A stretch of 64,000 nt of DNA from Tetragenococcus osmophilus. GTDB taxonomy: Bacteria; Bacillota; Bacilli; Lactobacillales; Enterococcaceae. The DNA is taken from assembly GCF_003795125.1 (NCBI RefSeq), contig NZ_CP027783.1, positions 2,108,001 to 2,172,000 on the forward strand, read 5' to 3'. Below, in pieces: positions 18,071 through 25,685 of this stretch. Every line of letters starts with the position of its first letter. The first letter of the stretch is position 1. The position numbers were made by a program, and so were the translations under genes. Under the pieces are notes generated by a model. The model did not search any database and was not told the origin of the DNA. It was given only the letters and a program-made list of their open reading frames with translations.

Positions 18071-18100
18071 AAAAGCTCCAAGAAAATTCTTGGAGCTTCT
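18071..18100 (+). terminator. Terminator of the Gfo/Idh oxidoreductase
   Basis: AAGCTCCAAGA and TCTTGGAGCTT form an 11-bp stem directly after the stop codon, followed by a T-rich tract. Confidence 0.85.
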
Positions 18101-18206
18101 CATGTTTCAACTCTTATTTACTTTTTGGCTAGATATCTGTTGCCTGAGACTAGAAAAGCTAACCAAAATTGAGTAAAATAGATTTGTAAGGAGGAGTACC
18201 ATTACT

Positions 18207-18809
18207 ATGCATATCGGTCGATTTAGGCTCGGGATGAGAACATTCAAAACTGCTTTATCCGTTGTGATATGTGTTTTGCTTTTTCATGTACTTGGTCGAG
18301 ATAATCCGTTGATCGCAACAATCACCGCTATTGTTTCTTTGCGGCAAGATATGACATCAACTGTTAGTATAGGAAAAGAACGTATTTTAGGCAATACAGT
18401 GGGCAGTCTTGCTGCTATGATTTATCTTGTGGTGCAACATTTTTTACCACAAACATTGCTATTACAGTTAACCTTGTTACCTACATTAGTTGCTTTAGTG
18501 GTTATTTTTCAAGACGGAATTGACAACAATTCTGGTATCATTACCGGTATTGCTACTTTTATCTTGATCACTTTAAGTACTCCTCAAGGTGAATCAGTTA
18601 TTGTAGCGCTCGATCGGATTGTTGATACCTTTATTGGTGTTGGCGTTGCTATCTTTTTAAATACTGTTTTAAAACCACCAAAAATGGAAGAACAAAGAGA
18701 AATCGAAAACGACTTGACCAAGTTAAAAGAGCAAGAGCAAGGCTTACAAGATAGTCTAGATGAAGTGCATCAGAAAATCAAAGATAAAGAAAAAGACGAG
18801 AAGAAATGA
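18207..18809 (+). CDS. Aromatic acid exporter family (ArAE/FUSC-like) membrane protein
   Basis: 200 residues. The N terminus (RFRLGMRTFKTALSVVICVLLFHVLGR) and NPLIATITAIVSLRQDMTSTV with GNTVGSLAAMIYLV match ArAE_1-type proteins. About four to five membrane segments are followed by a charged coiled-coil tail (about residues 158-200) rich in Glu, Lys and Gln. The family is thought to export aromatic or other organic acids, but function here is inferred only from family. It is preceded by AAGGAGGAG and is followed by a terminator shared with the convergent nagA. Confidence 0.85.
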   Translation: MHIGRFRLGMRTFKTALSVVICVLLFHVLGRDNPLIATITAIVSLRQDMTSTVSIGKERILGNTVGSLAAMIYLVVQHFLPQTLLLQLTLLPTLVALVVIFQDGIDNNSGIITGIATFILITLSTPQGESVIVALDRIVDTFIGVGVAIFLNTVLKPPKMEEQREIENDLTKLKEQEQGLQDSLDEVHQKIKDKEKDEKK

Positions 18810-18837
18810 TAAACTTCCTTTCTCCTCGTCTTTTTTT
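18791..18837. terminator. Terminator between the ArAE gene and nagA
   Basis: AAAGACGAG and CTCGTCTTT, extended by aagaaa/tttctc pairing, form a stem followed by seven Ts on the plus strand. It overlaps the last codons of the ArAE gene and may serve both convergent genes. Confidence 0.8.
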
Positions 18838-18843
18838 GAAAAT

Positions 18844-19992
18844 TTATGCATGATATTTTTCTTGACCGTCTAGATACGTAGCATCTAAGGTCATATCCGG
18901 GTTTAAAACAATGAAATCCGCTGCGCGATCTTTTTTAATTTTTCCACAAACATCATCAATATTTGAACTAATAGCAGGAACTAAACTTCCCATCGTAATT
19001 GCTTGTTGGGGGGTAGCAATATTCCAGTCCACCACATTTTTTACGCCTTCTTTTAATTGTAGGATACTTCCAGCTAAGTTTCCCTCTTTCATTCGAGCTG
19101 TCCCATCTTTAACTACTACAGGAAATTCGCCTAAAATATAATCCCCTTCCGGCATACCTCCGGCCATCATACAATCCGTAATTAAAGATACACGTTCATA
19201 GCCAACATTTTGAACTACAAGTTCTGCTGCTTTTGGATGAACATGGAAACCATCACAAATTAATTCCGCATAGATATTAGGTAACGTTAATAAAGCACCT
19301 ACCATACCTGGTTCACGATGATTTAAACCACTCATGCCATTATAAGCATGAACAAAGACATCAGCGCCTGCTTCAACTGCTGCGGTTGCCTGTTGTAAAG
19401 TCGCACTACTATGACCTAAAGATACAACAACATCTTCTGTGCTGACTTGTTTAACAAAAGATTCTACGCCATTTCTTTCTGGAGCCAATGCGATCTTTTT
19501 AATAATATTGCCAGAAGCCTTTTGCCATTCATGGAAAACATCAATATCGGGATCGCTAAAATAAGAAGGGTTTTGTGCACCTTTGTGTTCTTCAGTAAAA
19601 AAAGGACCTTCAAAATAAATCCCTTGAATCTTAGCTCCGGTAACTTGATCTTTTACCTCACCCAACATTTTAGCTACATCAGTTAAATGCTGCGTAGTTG
19701 AAGTAAGAGTTGTGGGTAAAAACGAAGTGACACCACAAGCAAGTAGTCCTTCTGAAATTTCGTGCATCCCCTTGGCGTCATTGTCCATAACATCATGATT
19801 TTTAAAGCCGTGAATATGGGTATCAACTAATCCAGGAGCGATCCACTTACCACTCTGATCAATTATAGTAACTTCCTCTTCTGGAAGTTCATGATAAAAG
19901 TCACCAAATTTTCCATCTTTAATTTCTAAATAGCCTTCATTTTCAACGTGAGATTCTAAGAAAAACTTATCTGCCGCTACAAATTTTCTCAT
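18844..19992 (-). CDS. nagA: N-acetylglucosamine-6-phosphate deacetylase
   Basis: It removes the acetyl group from GlcNAc-6-phosphate, feeding glucosamine-6-phosphate to glycolysis or wall synthesis. About 382 residues of amidohydrolase fold: APGLVDTHIHGFKNHDVMD (metal site), GIYFEGPFF (Glu ligand), SLGHSSATLQQ, HAYNGMSGLNHREPG (His ligands), ELICDGFHVHP, and LITDCMMAGGMPEG with the catalytic Asp. The first ATG at 19998 overlaps the ribosome binding site AGGGAGA, so the ATG at 19992 is preferred. nagB is not adjacent. A NagR-like operator lies upstream. Confidence 0.95.
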   Translation of the reverse strand: MRKFVAADKFFLESHVENEGYLEIKDGKFGDFYHELPEEEVTIIDQSGKWIAPGLVDTHIHGFKNHDVMDNDAKGMHEISEGLLACGVTSFLPTTLTSTTQHLTDVAKMLGEVKDQVTGAKIQGIYFEGPFFTEEHKGAQNPSYFSDPDIDVFHEWQKASGNIIKKIALAPERNGVESFVKQVSTEDVVVSLGHSSATLQQATAAVEAGADVFVHAYNGMSGLNHREPGMVGALLTLPNIYAELICDGFHVHPKAAELVVQNVGYERVSLITDCMMAGGMPEGDYILGEFPVVVKDGTARMKEGNLAGSILQLKEGVKNVVDWNIATPQQAITMGSLVPAISSNIDDVCGKIKKDRAADFIVLNPDMTLDATYLDGQEKYHA

Positions 19993-20059
19993 CTTCATTC
20001 TCCCTTTGCTTCCAATTTACTACATTTAACCTACTCCATTTTTTTAAGAAAGTCAAGAA

Positions 20060-20073
20060 AGGTCTAAACCACT
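20060..20073 (-). promoter_or_regulatory. Putative NagR/YvoA (GntR-family) operator of nagA
   Basis: On the minus strand AGTGGTTTAGACCT closely matches the palindromic dre-type consensus TGGTNTANACCA recognised by NagR/YvoA repressors. It lies directly upstream of a candidate -35 (TTGACT) about 70 bases before nagA. The match is by eye. Confidence 0.6.
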
Positions 20074-20226
20074 TTTGGCTCAGAAAATTATTCTTGCATC
20101 CCATAAAAATTAATAGTATAGTCTAGCAAAAGGACTTCAATAAAGTTTATTTGTTTTGTTCTTTTAAAATCAAGGTAAGAATCTTATAGAAGATCTTTTC
20201 ATACCAATTAGATAGGAGCCGAGGTC

Positions 20227-20409
20227 ATGGCAGAAAACACAACAGTCACATTTACTTGGGAGAATACCGCATTATCTGGTTATATCGAAAAAGAATATGA
20301 AAACTCATATCTAGTTAATATTAATAACCCCACCAAAGAAATCGCCGATAGTTATAACGGACGCATGGTGGTTAGTAAAAAAGCATGTAAAATAGAAGAT
20401 AATAATTAA
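20227..20409 (+). CDS. Small DUF2187-like protein
   Basis: This 60-residue protein, MAENTTVTFTWENTALSGYI at its start, resembles the DUF2187 family of short beta-rich (KOW-like) proteins common in enterococci. The pattern is VTFTWEN, a small barrel-like middle with YENSYLVNI, and GRMVVSKKACKIE. Function is unknown. The ATG has TAGGAGCCGAGG upstream. The gene is convergent with the aminotransferase and shares its terminator. Confidence 0.8.
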   Translation: MAENTTVTFTWENTALSGYIEKEYENSYLVNINNPTKEIADSYNGRMVVSKKACKIEDNN

Positions 20410-20413
20410 GCAT

Positions 20414-20454
20414 AAAAACCCTGCTTTCACACATAAGTTGAAAGCAGGGTTTTT
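20414..20454. terminator. Bidirectional terminator
   Basis: AAAAACCCTGCTTTC and GAAAGCAGGGTTTTT form a 15-bp perfect stem between two convergent genes. Confidence 0.93.
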
Positions 20455-20455
20455 A

Positions 20456-21673
20456 TTATTTTTGTCGATAAGTAGCTAAAAATTCACTCATCTTAGCTGT
20501 CGTTTGTTTTAAGACATCTAAGTTGGGTAAGTAGACAACTCGAAAATGATCTGGACTTTGCCAATTAAAGCCGCCTCCATGAACTAATAAAACGTGATAT
20601 TCATGAAGAAAGTCCAAGACAAACTGCTCATCATCAACAATATTAAACCGCTTTGTATCGATTTTTGGAAACATATAAAAAGCTGCTTTAGGTTTTACTG
20701 CCGAAAGTCCATCAATATTATTAATGGCATTGTAAATATATTCTCGCTGTTCATAAATACGTCCTCCTGGCAACAAAAGATCATCCACACTTTGATAACC
20801 ACCTAAAGCGGTCTGAATCACTTGTTGCGATAACACATTAGAACACAATCGCATAGACGAAAGCATATTTAGCCCTTCGATATAATCTTTAATATGGGAT
20901 TTATCCCCACTTATAACCATCCAGCCGACACGAAAACCAGCTACACGATGAGACTTTGATAAACCACTAAAAGTTACAACCGGACGATCGGGAGCTAAAG
21001 GCGCAATTGGAATATGAGTGTACCCATCCATTATCAAACGATCATATATTTCATCTGAAAAAATAATCAAATCAAACTCTCGGGCAATTTCAACAACTCC
21101 TTCCAAAATTTCTTTTGGATAAACTGCTCCGGTAGGATTATTAGGATTGATCATAACAATGGCCTTGGTTTTGCTAGTCACCTTAGAACGAATATCGGCT
21201 AAATCAGGGTTCCATTCACTAGCTTCATCACAAACATAATGGACTGGCTTACCCCCTGCTAGAGATATAGCAGCTGTCCATAGTGGGTAATCTGGCATAG
21301 GAACAAGGATTTCATCTCCATTATCACAAAGTCCTTGCATTGACATTGTTATCAATTCACTAACACCGTTACCTGTATAAATATCATTTATCGAAACCTC
21401 AGGAAAATCTTGCAGTTGATAATATTGCTCAATGGCTTTTCTGGCCGAAAAGATCCCTTTAGAATCAGAATATCCTTCCGAACTTCTTACATTCATAATC
21501 AAATCACGAACGACTTCATTAGGGGCTTCAAACCCAAAAGTTGCAGGATTACCAGTATTTAACTTCAAAATACTGATTCCTTCATCTTGCATGCGATCTG
21601 CTTCTTCCACAACAGGGCCACGTACATCATAGCTGACCCCTTCAAGTTTTCCAGATTTTTCAAAATCTCTCAT
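20456..21673 (-). CDS. PLP-dependent aminotransferase (AlaT/AlaA type)
   Basis: About 405 residues, class I/II aminotransferase fold. MINPNNPTGAVYP, IIFSDEIYDRL and the PLP-binding lysine in TFSGLSKSHRVAGFRVGW are all intact, as is the C-terminal FRVVYLPN arginine. The N terminus RDFEKSGKLEGVSYDVRGPV matches the alanine/pyruvate aminotransferase subgroup that transfers between glutamate and pyruvate; the exact substrate is an inference. I start it at ATG 21673 with AGAGGAAA upstream, since the extra 29 codons lack a ribosome binding site. Confidence 0.9.
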   Translation of the reverse strand: MRDFEKSGKLEGVSYDVRGPVVEEADRMQDEGISILKLNTGNPATFGFEAPNEVVRDLIMNVRSSEGYSDSKGIFSARKAIEQYYQLQDFPEVSINDIYTGNGVSELITMSMQGLCDNGDEILVPMPDYPLWTAAISLAGGKPVHYVCDEASEWNPDLADIRSKVTSKTKAIVMINPNNPTGAVYPKEILEGVVEIAREFDLIIFSDEIYDRLIMDGYTHIPIAPLAPDRPVVTFSGLSKSHRVAGFRVGWMVISGDKSHIKDYIEGLNMLSSMRLCSNVLSQQVIQTALGGYQSVDDLLLPGGRIYEQREYIYNAINNIDGLSAVKPKAAFYMFPKIDTKRFNIVDDEQFVLDFLHEYHVLLVHGGGFNWQSPDHFRVVYLPNLDVLKQTTAKMSEFLATYRQK

Positions 21674-21813
21674 AATTTTTCCTCTTTCCAAAAATCTTTC
21701 ATTTATATCAAAAGATAGAATAAGATTACAAAAATATATTATAGCAAAATTTTTTTCCAAACAATCGAATGTTAATTTTTTTTAATGTTTTAACTTCTAA
21801 TTAAATATTATGT

Positions 21814-21851
21814 AAAAAAACCAGTCAGAAATTAACTTTCCAACTGGCTTT
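21814..21851 (-). terminator. Terminator after tRNA-Leu
   Basis: On the minus strand GCCAGTTGGAAA and TTTCTGACTGG pair and are followed by seven Ts, just downstream of the tRNA. Confidence 0.85.
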
Positions 21852-21860
21852 ATATGTTGC

Positions 21861-21945
21861 TGCGGATGGTGGGACTTGAACCCACACGAGCGATATGCTC
21901 ACAAGATCCTTAATCTTGCTTGTCTACCAATTCCAACACATCCGC
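21861..21945 (-). tRNA. tRNA-Leu (anticodon AAG)
   Basis: On the minus strand an 85-nt tRNA folds with acceptor arms GCGGATG/CATCCGC, a D arm containing TTGGTAGAC, anticodon stem CAAGA/TCTTG with loop TTAAGGA (anticodon AAG), a variable arm GAGCATATCGCTC typical of class II tRNAs, and a T arm with GGGTTCAAGTCCC. The 3' CCA is not encoded (AGCA follows). Confidence 0.95.
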
Positions 21946-22008
21946 AAACTCACAGCAATTATTATAACAATGTTTAATACTTTGTCAATAAAAATTCAAG
22001 AACATAGT

Positions 22009-22548
22009 TTATTGTCCTTGTCTCCATTTCTTCTCTCTAGGAGAAGTAACATCTGTATCAAACAACACATAGTCTTCTGCTGGTTTCTTTAAGGCATTCA
22101 TAACCTCTTTTTTATTATTTCTTTCTTTAGAAAGTGCAGAAGCTGGGACATGTTCAGAGGCAAAGTAAGAGCTCTTCTTATCTTTTTGCTTTACTGATTG
22201 AAAGTTCTGCTTGAATGAAGGCTTCTTAAAAGCAGAGTTTTTTGCTTTTTTCTCTTTTTTAAAACCGTAATTAGGCAAATGCTTCTTGTGTTCTTTTAAC
22301 TCGTTTTGCTCTTGAATAGTTAAACCTGCTTTTTCTTGAATGTCTTTTTTAGAAGGACGCAACCTTGCACCTTTTTTATTTGTTTGCGACGCTTTAGTTA
22401 AAGGAATATTTTTTTCTTCTGTTAAAATCCAATTTTCGTCATTTGAAAAGGGCGTGTGATACTTTTTTGATTGAATCTTTACGCCAGTATCATCTGAATA
22501 AGCTGGAAACCGAACATGCTTACGCTGAATTTGGTTAATATCTCTCAT
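22009..22548 (-). CDS. Lysine-rich hypothetical protein
   Basis: About 179 residues from the ATG at 22548 (MRDINQIQRKHVRFPAYSDD), with AAGGGATGA upstream; the ATG at 22557 has no spacing. The protein is very basic and low in complexity (many Lys, Gln, Ser), with predicted disorder and a short helix LTIQEQNELKEHKKHLPNYG. No membrane segment or catalytic motif is visible. It could be a nucleic-acid-binding or divisome-associated linker protein, but I do not recognise it. It lies between tRNA-Leu and an aldo/keto reductase. Confidence 0.65.
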   Translation of the reverse strand: MRDINQIQRKHVRFPAYSDDTGVKIQSKKYHTPFSNDENWILTEEKNIPLTKASQTNKKGARLRPSKKDIQEKAGLTIQEQNELKEHKKHLPNYGFKKEKKAKNSAFKKPSFKQNFQSVKQKDKKSSYFASEHVPASALSKERNNKKEVMNALKKPAEDYVLFDTDVTSPREKKWRQGQ

Positions 22549-22721
22549 AATCTTCATCCCTTGTCTACTTTTTTTAATAATACCATAAAAAAAGGGGCTA
22601 TAACAGCACATTCTCCCCTGACTCATATTTCTTGTAGGCAGTTTTTCAACTTGCTTTATAGCAATAAGTTAAAAGCTTTCCCAAAACCAAATAAGCTATG
22701 AAATAAATAAAATCAAGACAA

Positions 22722-22811
22722 AAATATCCGAACTATAGAAATTGTTTTTGCAATGACTCATCGTAACTTCACATCGATTAGCAAACCTCAATAAATATAG
22801 TTCGGATATTT
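22722..22811. repeat. 16-bp perfect inverted repeat with 58-nt spacer
   Basis: AAATATCCGAACTATA (22722-22737) and TATAGTTCGGATATTT (22796-22811) are perfect complements. On the minus strand, downstream of the aldo/keto reductase stop at 22849, the second arm runs into TTTTTG, so it could act as a large-loop terminator. The loop contains no obvious gene. Confidence 0.75.
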
Positions 22812-22848
22812 CATTATTCAAGAAATTTATGACCCACAATTGTTTTCC

Positions 22849-23775
22849 TTAAGAAAAGATGCGGTCAATCAATTGTGCTTCATCTTTTGTTAACGTCACG
22901 TCAAGTGTTTTCAGGTTACTATCTACTTGCTCTTTTCTTTTAGCTCCCGGAATCACTGCGTCGATAACATCAATTTGCAAGTAAAAGGCAAGAACAACAT
23001 TTGCTACAGAAGTATCTTTAGCTGTAGCGATTTTTTCTAACTGTTCTACCTTTTTAACATTTTCTTGGAACTTATCCCCTTGGAAATCTTCTTGTTCTCC
23101 ACGCAAATCTCCTTCTGGGAAAGTTTCATTTCCATTGTACTTGCCGGTTAATAAACCTGATTGAAATGGGAAGTACGGAACAAATGAAATATTATTCTCA
23201 CGTAAATAAGGGAATAATTCATTTTCTGAATCACGATGTAACAAATTATAATAACCTTCAAATACGTCCACATCGCCATTTTTATTAGCTTCTTTAAGTT
23301 GATCTAAAGAAAAATTAGATACACCAATAGAGCGAATAAGTCCTTGGTCTTTTAATTCCTTTAAAGCTTGTACAGCTTCATCTTTAGGCGTATTATCATC
23401 TGGAAAATGAATATAAAACAAATCAATGTAGTCCGTTTGTAGACGTTTAAGAGATTCATGCACAGTTTGTTTCAAAAACTCAGGAGAATTGTCAAGTTCA
23501 TCGCCATTTTGTGCACCTTTAGAAGCAATAACTAATTGTTCACGATTGCCTAATTCTTTAACAACTTCTCCAATTAATTCTTCGGATCTACCTAATCCAT
23601 AAACATAAGCTGTGTCTATAAAATCGATCCCTGAATCAATTACGTATTTTAGTAATTGTTTATTTTGGTCCTCATCTAAATTAGGATATAGGTTATGTCC
23701 ACCAATGGCATTTGCACCAAAACCAATTGGATTAATATTTAAACCAGATTTTCCAAGTTCTACTTTTGTTGACAT
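22849..23775 (-). CDS. Aldo/keto reductase (IolS/YakC-like)
   Basis: 308 residues. The tetrad is visible as Asp and Tyr in DTAYVYGLG, Lys in IASKGAQ and His in [20 protein letters not shown] and [16 protein letters not shown] match the family's substrate and cofactor regions. The substrate is unknown. A strong AGGAGG precedes the ATG at 23775. The gene stands alone between terminator-like structures. Confidence 0.9.
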   Translation of the reverse strand: MSTKVELGKSGLNINPIGFGANAIGGHNLYPNLDEDQNKQLLKYVIDSGIDFIDTAYVYGLGRSEELIGEVVKELGNREQLVIASKGAQNGDELDNSPEFLKQTVHESLKRLQTDYIDLFYIHFPDDNTPKDEAVQALKELKDQGLIRSIGVSNFSLDQLKEANKNGDVDVFEGYYNLLHRDSENELFPYLRENNISFVPYFPFQSGLLTGKYNGNETFPEGDLRGEQEDFQGDKFQENVKKVEQLEKIATAKDTSVANVVLAFYLQIDVIDAVIPGAKRKEQVDSNLKTLDVTLTKDEAQLIDRIFS

Positions 23776-23873
23776 CTTCCATTCCTCCTTGTTTCTATCT
23801 TAACCTCTATTTTAAAGCATTAGTTAAATGTAACGCAAAAATTTGATTTAATAGAAACAATTCCTTCTTTTTT

Positions 23874-25685
23874 TTATTTGCTTTCTATTAGTAAATAGCT
23901 ATTTTCTTTTAAAGTACGATTTGTAAACTGTTGGCGTACCTGTTCTATAATAGGCGACTCTTCAGCAAGAAAAGTTAAATCTTCAACTGTACTTGGATAG
24001 TTACTTGGATTACTTAAAAAAGCAATATAACTATCTTCAGAATAACGTAAGATCCCAAATAAATGCTCTGTATAAAAAAAGCATAGTTTCCCATCTGTTA
24101 ATAATGGATTATTTTTACGATAAGCCACCCATTTTTTACAATTCTCATATATCGTTTGATTAATATCTGACCATGGGAAAAATTTGCGGTTTTCCGGGTC
24201 TTTTCCTCCAGTAAGGCCTGCTTCATCTCCATAATAGATACACGGGACCCCAGGAAAGATAAATAATAATCCGAAAGCTAAATCCAATTTCTTCAAATGA
24301 TTCCCTACTTCTGAAAAAATGCGTTCAGTATCATGAGTACCGATATTATTTAAATTATTTAAAAACACTTCTCTGGGATAATTCTCATAAAGCCTCATCA
24401 AAAAATTTGAGATAGTTTCAGGCGTTTCCTTTTCATTTAAAAGCTCAATAACACTATTACGCAAAGGATAATTCATTACTCCTTGTAAATGCTCACCTAA
24501 GATATATTCTCTTCTTTTATGATAAGAGACCTTATTCGAAGCATCTTCCCAGACTTCTCCTAATAAAACTTTTTCTGAAAAGCTTTCTATGTTCTCACGA
24601 ATTCCTTTTATAAATTCATCCGATAGTTCGTCAGCTACATCTAAACGCCAACCATCCACTCCTAGCCCTGTCCACTTTGTTAAAACACTTTCTTTTTTTC
24701 CGTAAATAAATTCTTGATATCCTTGGTCTTCTTTATTTACTTCAGGCAAGTCTTTAATCCCCCACCATGAAGCATATTCATCTGGATAATTATAAAAAGT
24801 AAACCAGGAATAGTACGGGCTATGACGGTCATTATAAGCACCTGTTTTTTGGTCATACATCTTTTCGGCATCGAAATAACGACTATTTTTTCCCACATGA
24901 CTAAAAACGCCATCTAAAATTAAATGCATATCATTTTCATGAAGCGTCCTAAGCAATGTTTCAAATTCTTCTTGCGTCCCTAATACAGGATCTACAGAAA
25001 AATAATCAGCTGTATCATAACGGTGATTACTATTTGCTTCAAAAATAGGATTTAAATAAATTCCATTTACCCCTAGTTCCTTTAAATAAGGGATCTTTTG
25101 TAAAATTCCGCTAAAATTTCCTCCAAAAAAATCCCAACGTAAAATTTCACCGTCCGTTCCCTTAACATATAAAGGATCATCTTTTTCTGTTGCATAAATA
25201 TAGGAGTTTTTCTTAGGAGAATTAATCATACGATTAGGATTACCATTGGCGAAACGATCTGGAAAAATTTGATAGAAAATTCCTTCTCGATACCAATCCG
25301 GAGCTTGTTCTTCTTTTTTGTAACAAGTGACTTGATAATCCCATGCATCCTCAGCAGAAGAAAATTTTTGTCCTTCTCCTCCCTTTTCTGTCGGACCGTA
25401 AAACTCTGTTATGGTTTTTTCATCTTCTTTTGTCTGTATTTCAAAATGATAAAAGTATAAGCCAGCCCCTTGATTAAAGAAAAACTCACAGCTAAATTGA
25501 GTTTCATTCATTTTTGTCATAGTTATCGTGTTTTCTTTTTGTAAATCCTTATGAATGACCAAATTTACTTTAAAGATTTCTTCAGCATGAACTTCAATTG
25601 TAAAAGTACCAATTTCATTTTGCTTTACGGCACCAAAGGGATGTTTGCATGTACTTTTCCAGGGGTTAAATCGAATGACTGCCAT
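23874..25685 (-). CDS. GH13-family alpha-amylase/neopullulanase-like enzyme of the glycogen operon
   Basis: About 603 residues. An N-terminal beta-sandwich (residues 1 to about 115, FNPWKSTCKHPFGAV) precedes the GH13 barrel with DGVFSHVG, nucleophile Asp in DGWRLDVADE, acid Glu in LLGEVWED, and transition-state Asp in NNIGTHDTER. These match neopullulanase or cyclomaltodextrinase-type enzymes that cut alpha-1,4 and often alpha-1,6 bonds. No signal peptide is seen, so it acts inside the cell, probably debranching or degrading glycogen with GlgP. The start at ATG 25685 (MAVIRFNPW) has AGAGGGAA upstream and overlaps the last 20 bases of glgP, suggesting translational coupling. Confidence 0.9.
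   Translation of the reverse strand: MAVIRFNPWKSTCKHPFGAVKQNEIGTFTIEVHAEEIFKVNLVIHKDLQKENTITMTKMNETQFSCEFFFNQGAGLYFYHFEIQTKEDEKTITEFYGPTEKGGEGQKFSSAEDAWDYQVTCYKKEEQAPDWYREGIFYQIFPDRFANGNPNRMINSPKKNSYIYATEKDDPLYVKGTDGEILRWDFFGGNFSGILQKIPYLKELGVNGIYLNPIFEANSNHRYDTADYFSVDPVLGTQEEFETLLRTLHENDMHLILDGVFSHVGKNSRYFDAEKMYDQKTGAYNDRHSPYYSWFTFYNYPDEYASWWGIKDLPEVNKEDQGYQEFIYGKKESVLTKWTGLGVDGWRLDVADELSDEFIKGIRENIESFSEKVLLGEVWEDASNKVSYHKRREYILGEHLQGVMNYPLRNSVIELLNEKETPETISNFLMRLYENYPREVFLNNLNNIGTHDTERIFSEVGNHLKKLDLAFGLLFIFPGVPCIYYGDEAGLTGGKDPENRKFFPWSDINQTIYENCKKWVAYRKNNPLLTDGKLCFFYTEHLFGILRYSEDSYIAFLSNPSNYPSTVEDLTFLAEESPIIEQVRQQFTNRTLKENSYLLIESK

Noticed and set aside
21861-21945. Integration site in tRNA-Leu
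   Set aside because: No integrase gene or direct repeat of the tRNA 3' end is seen nearby.
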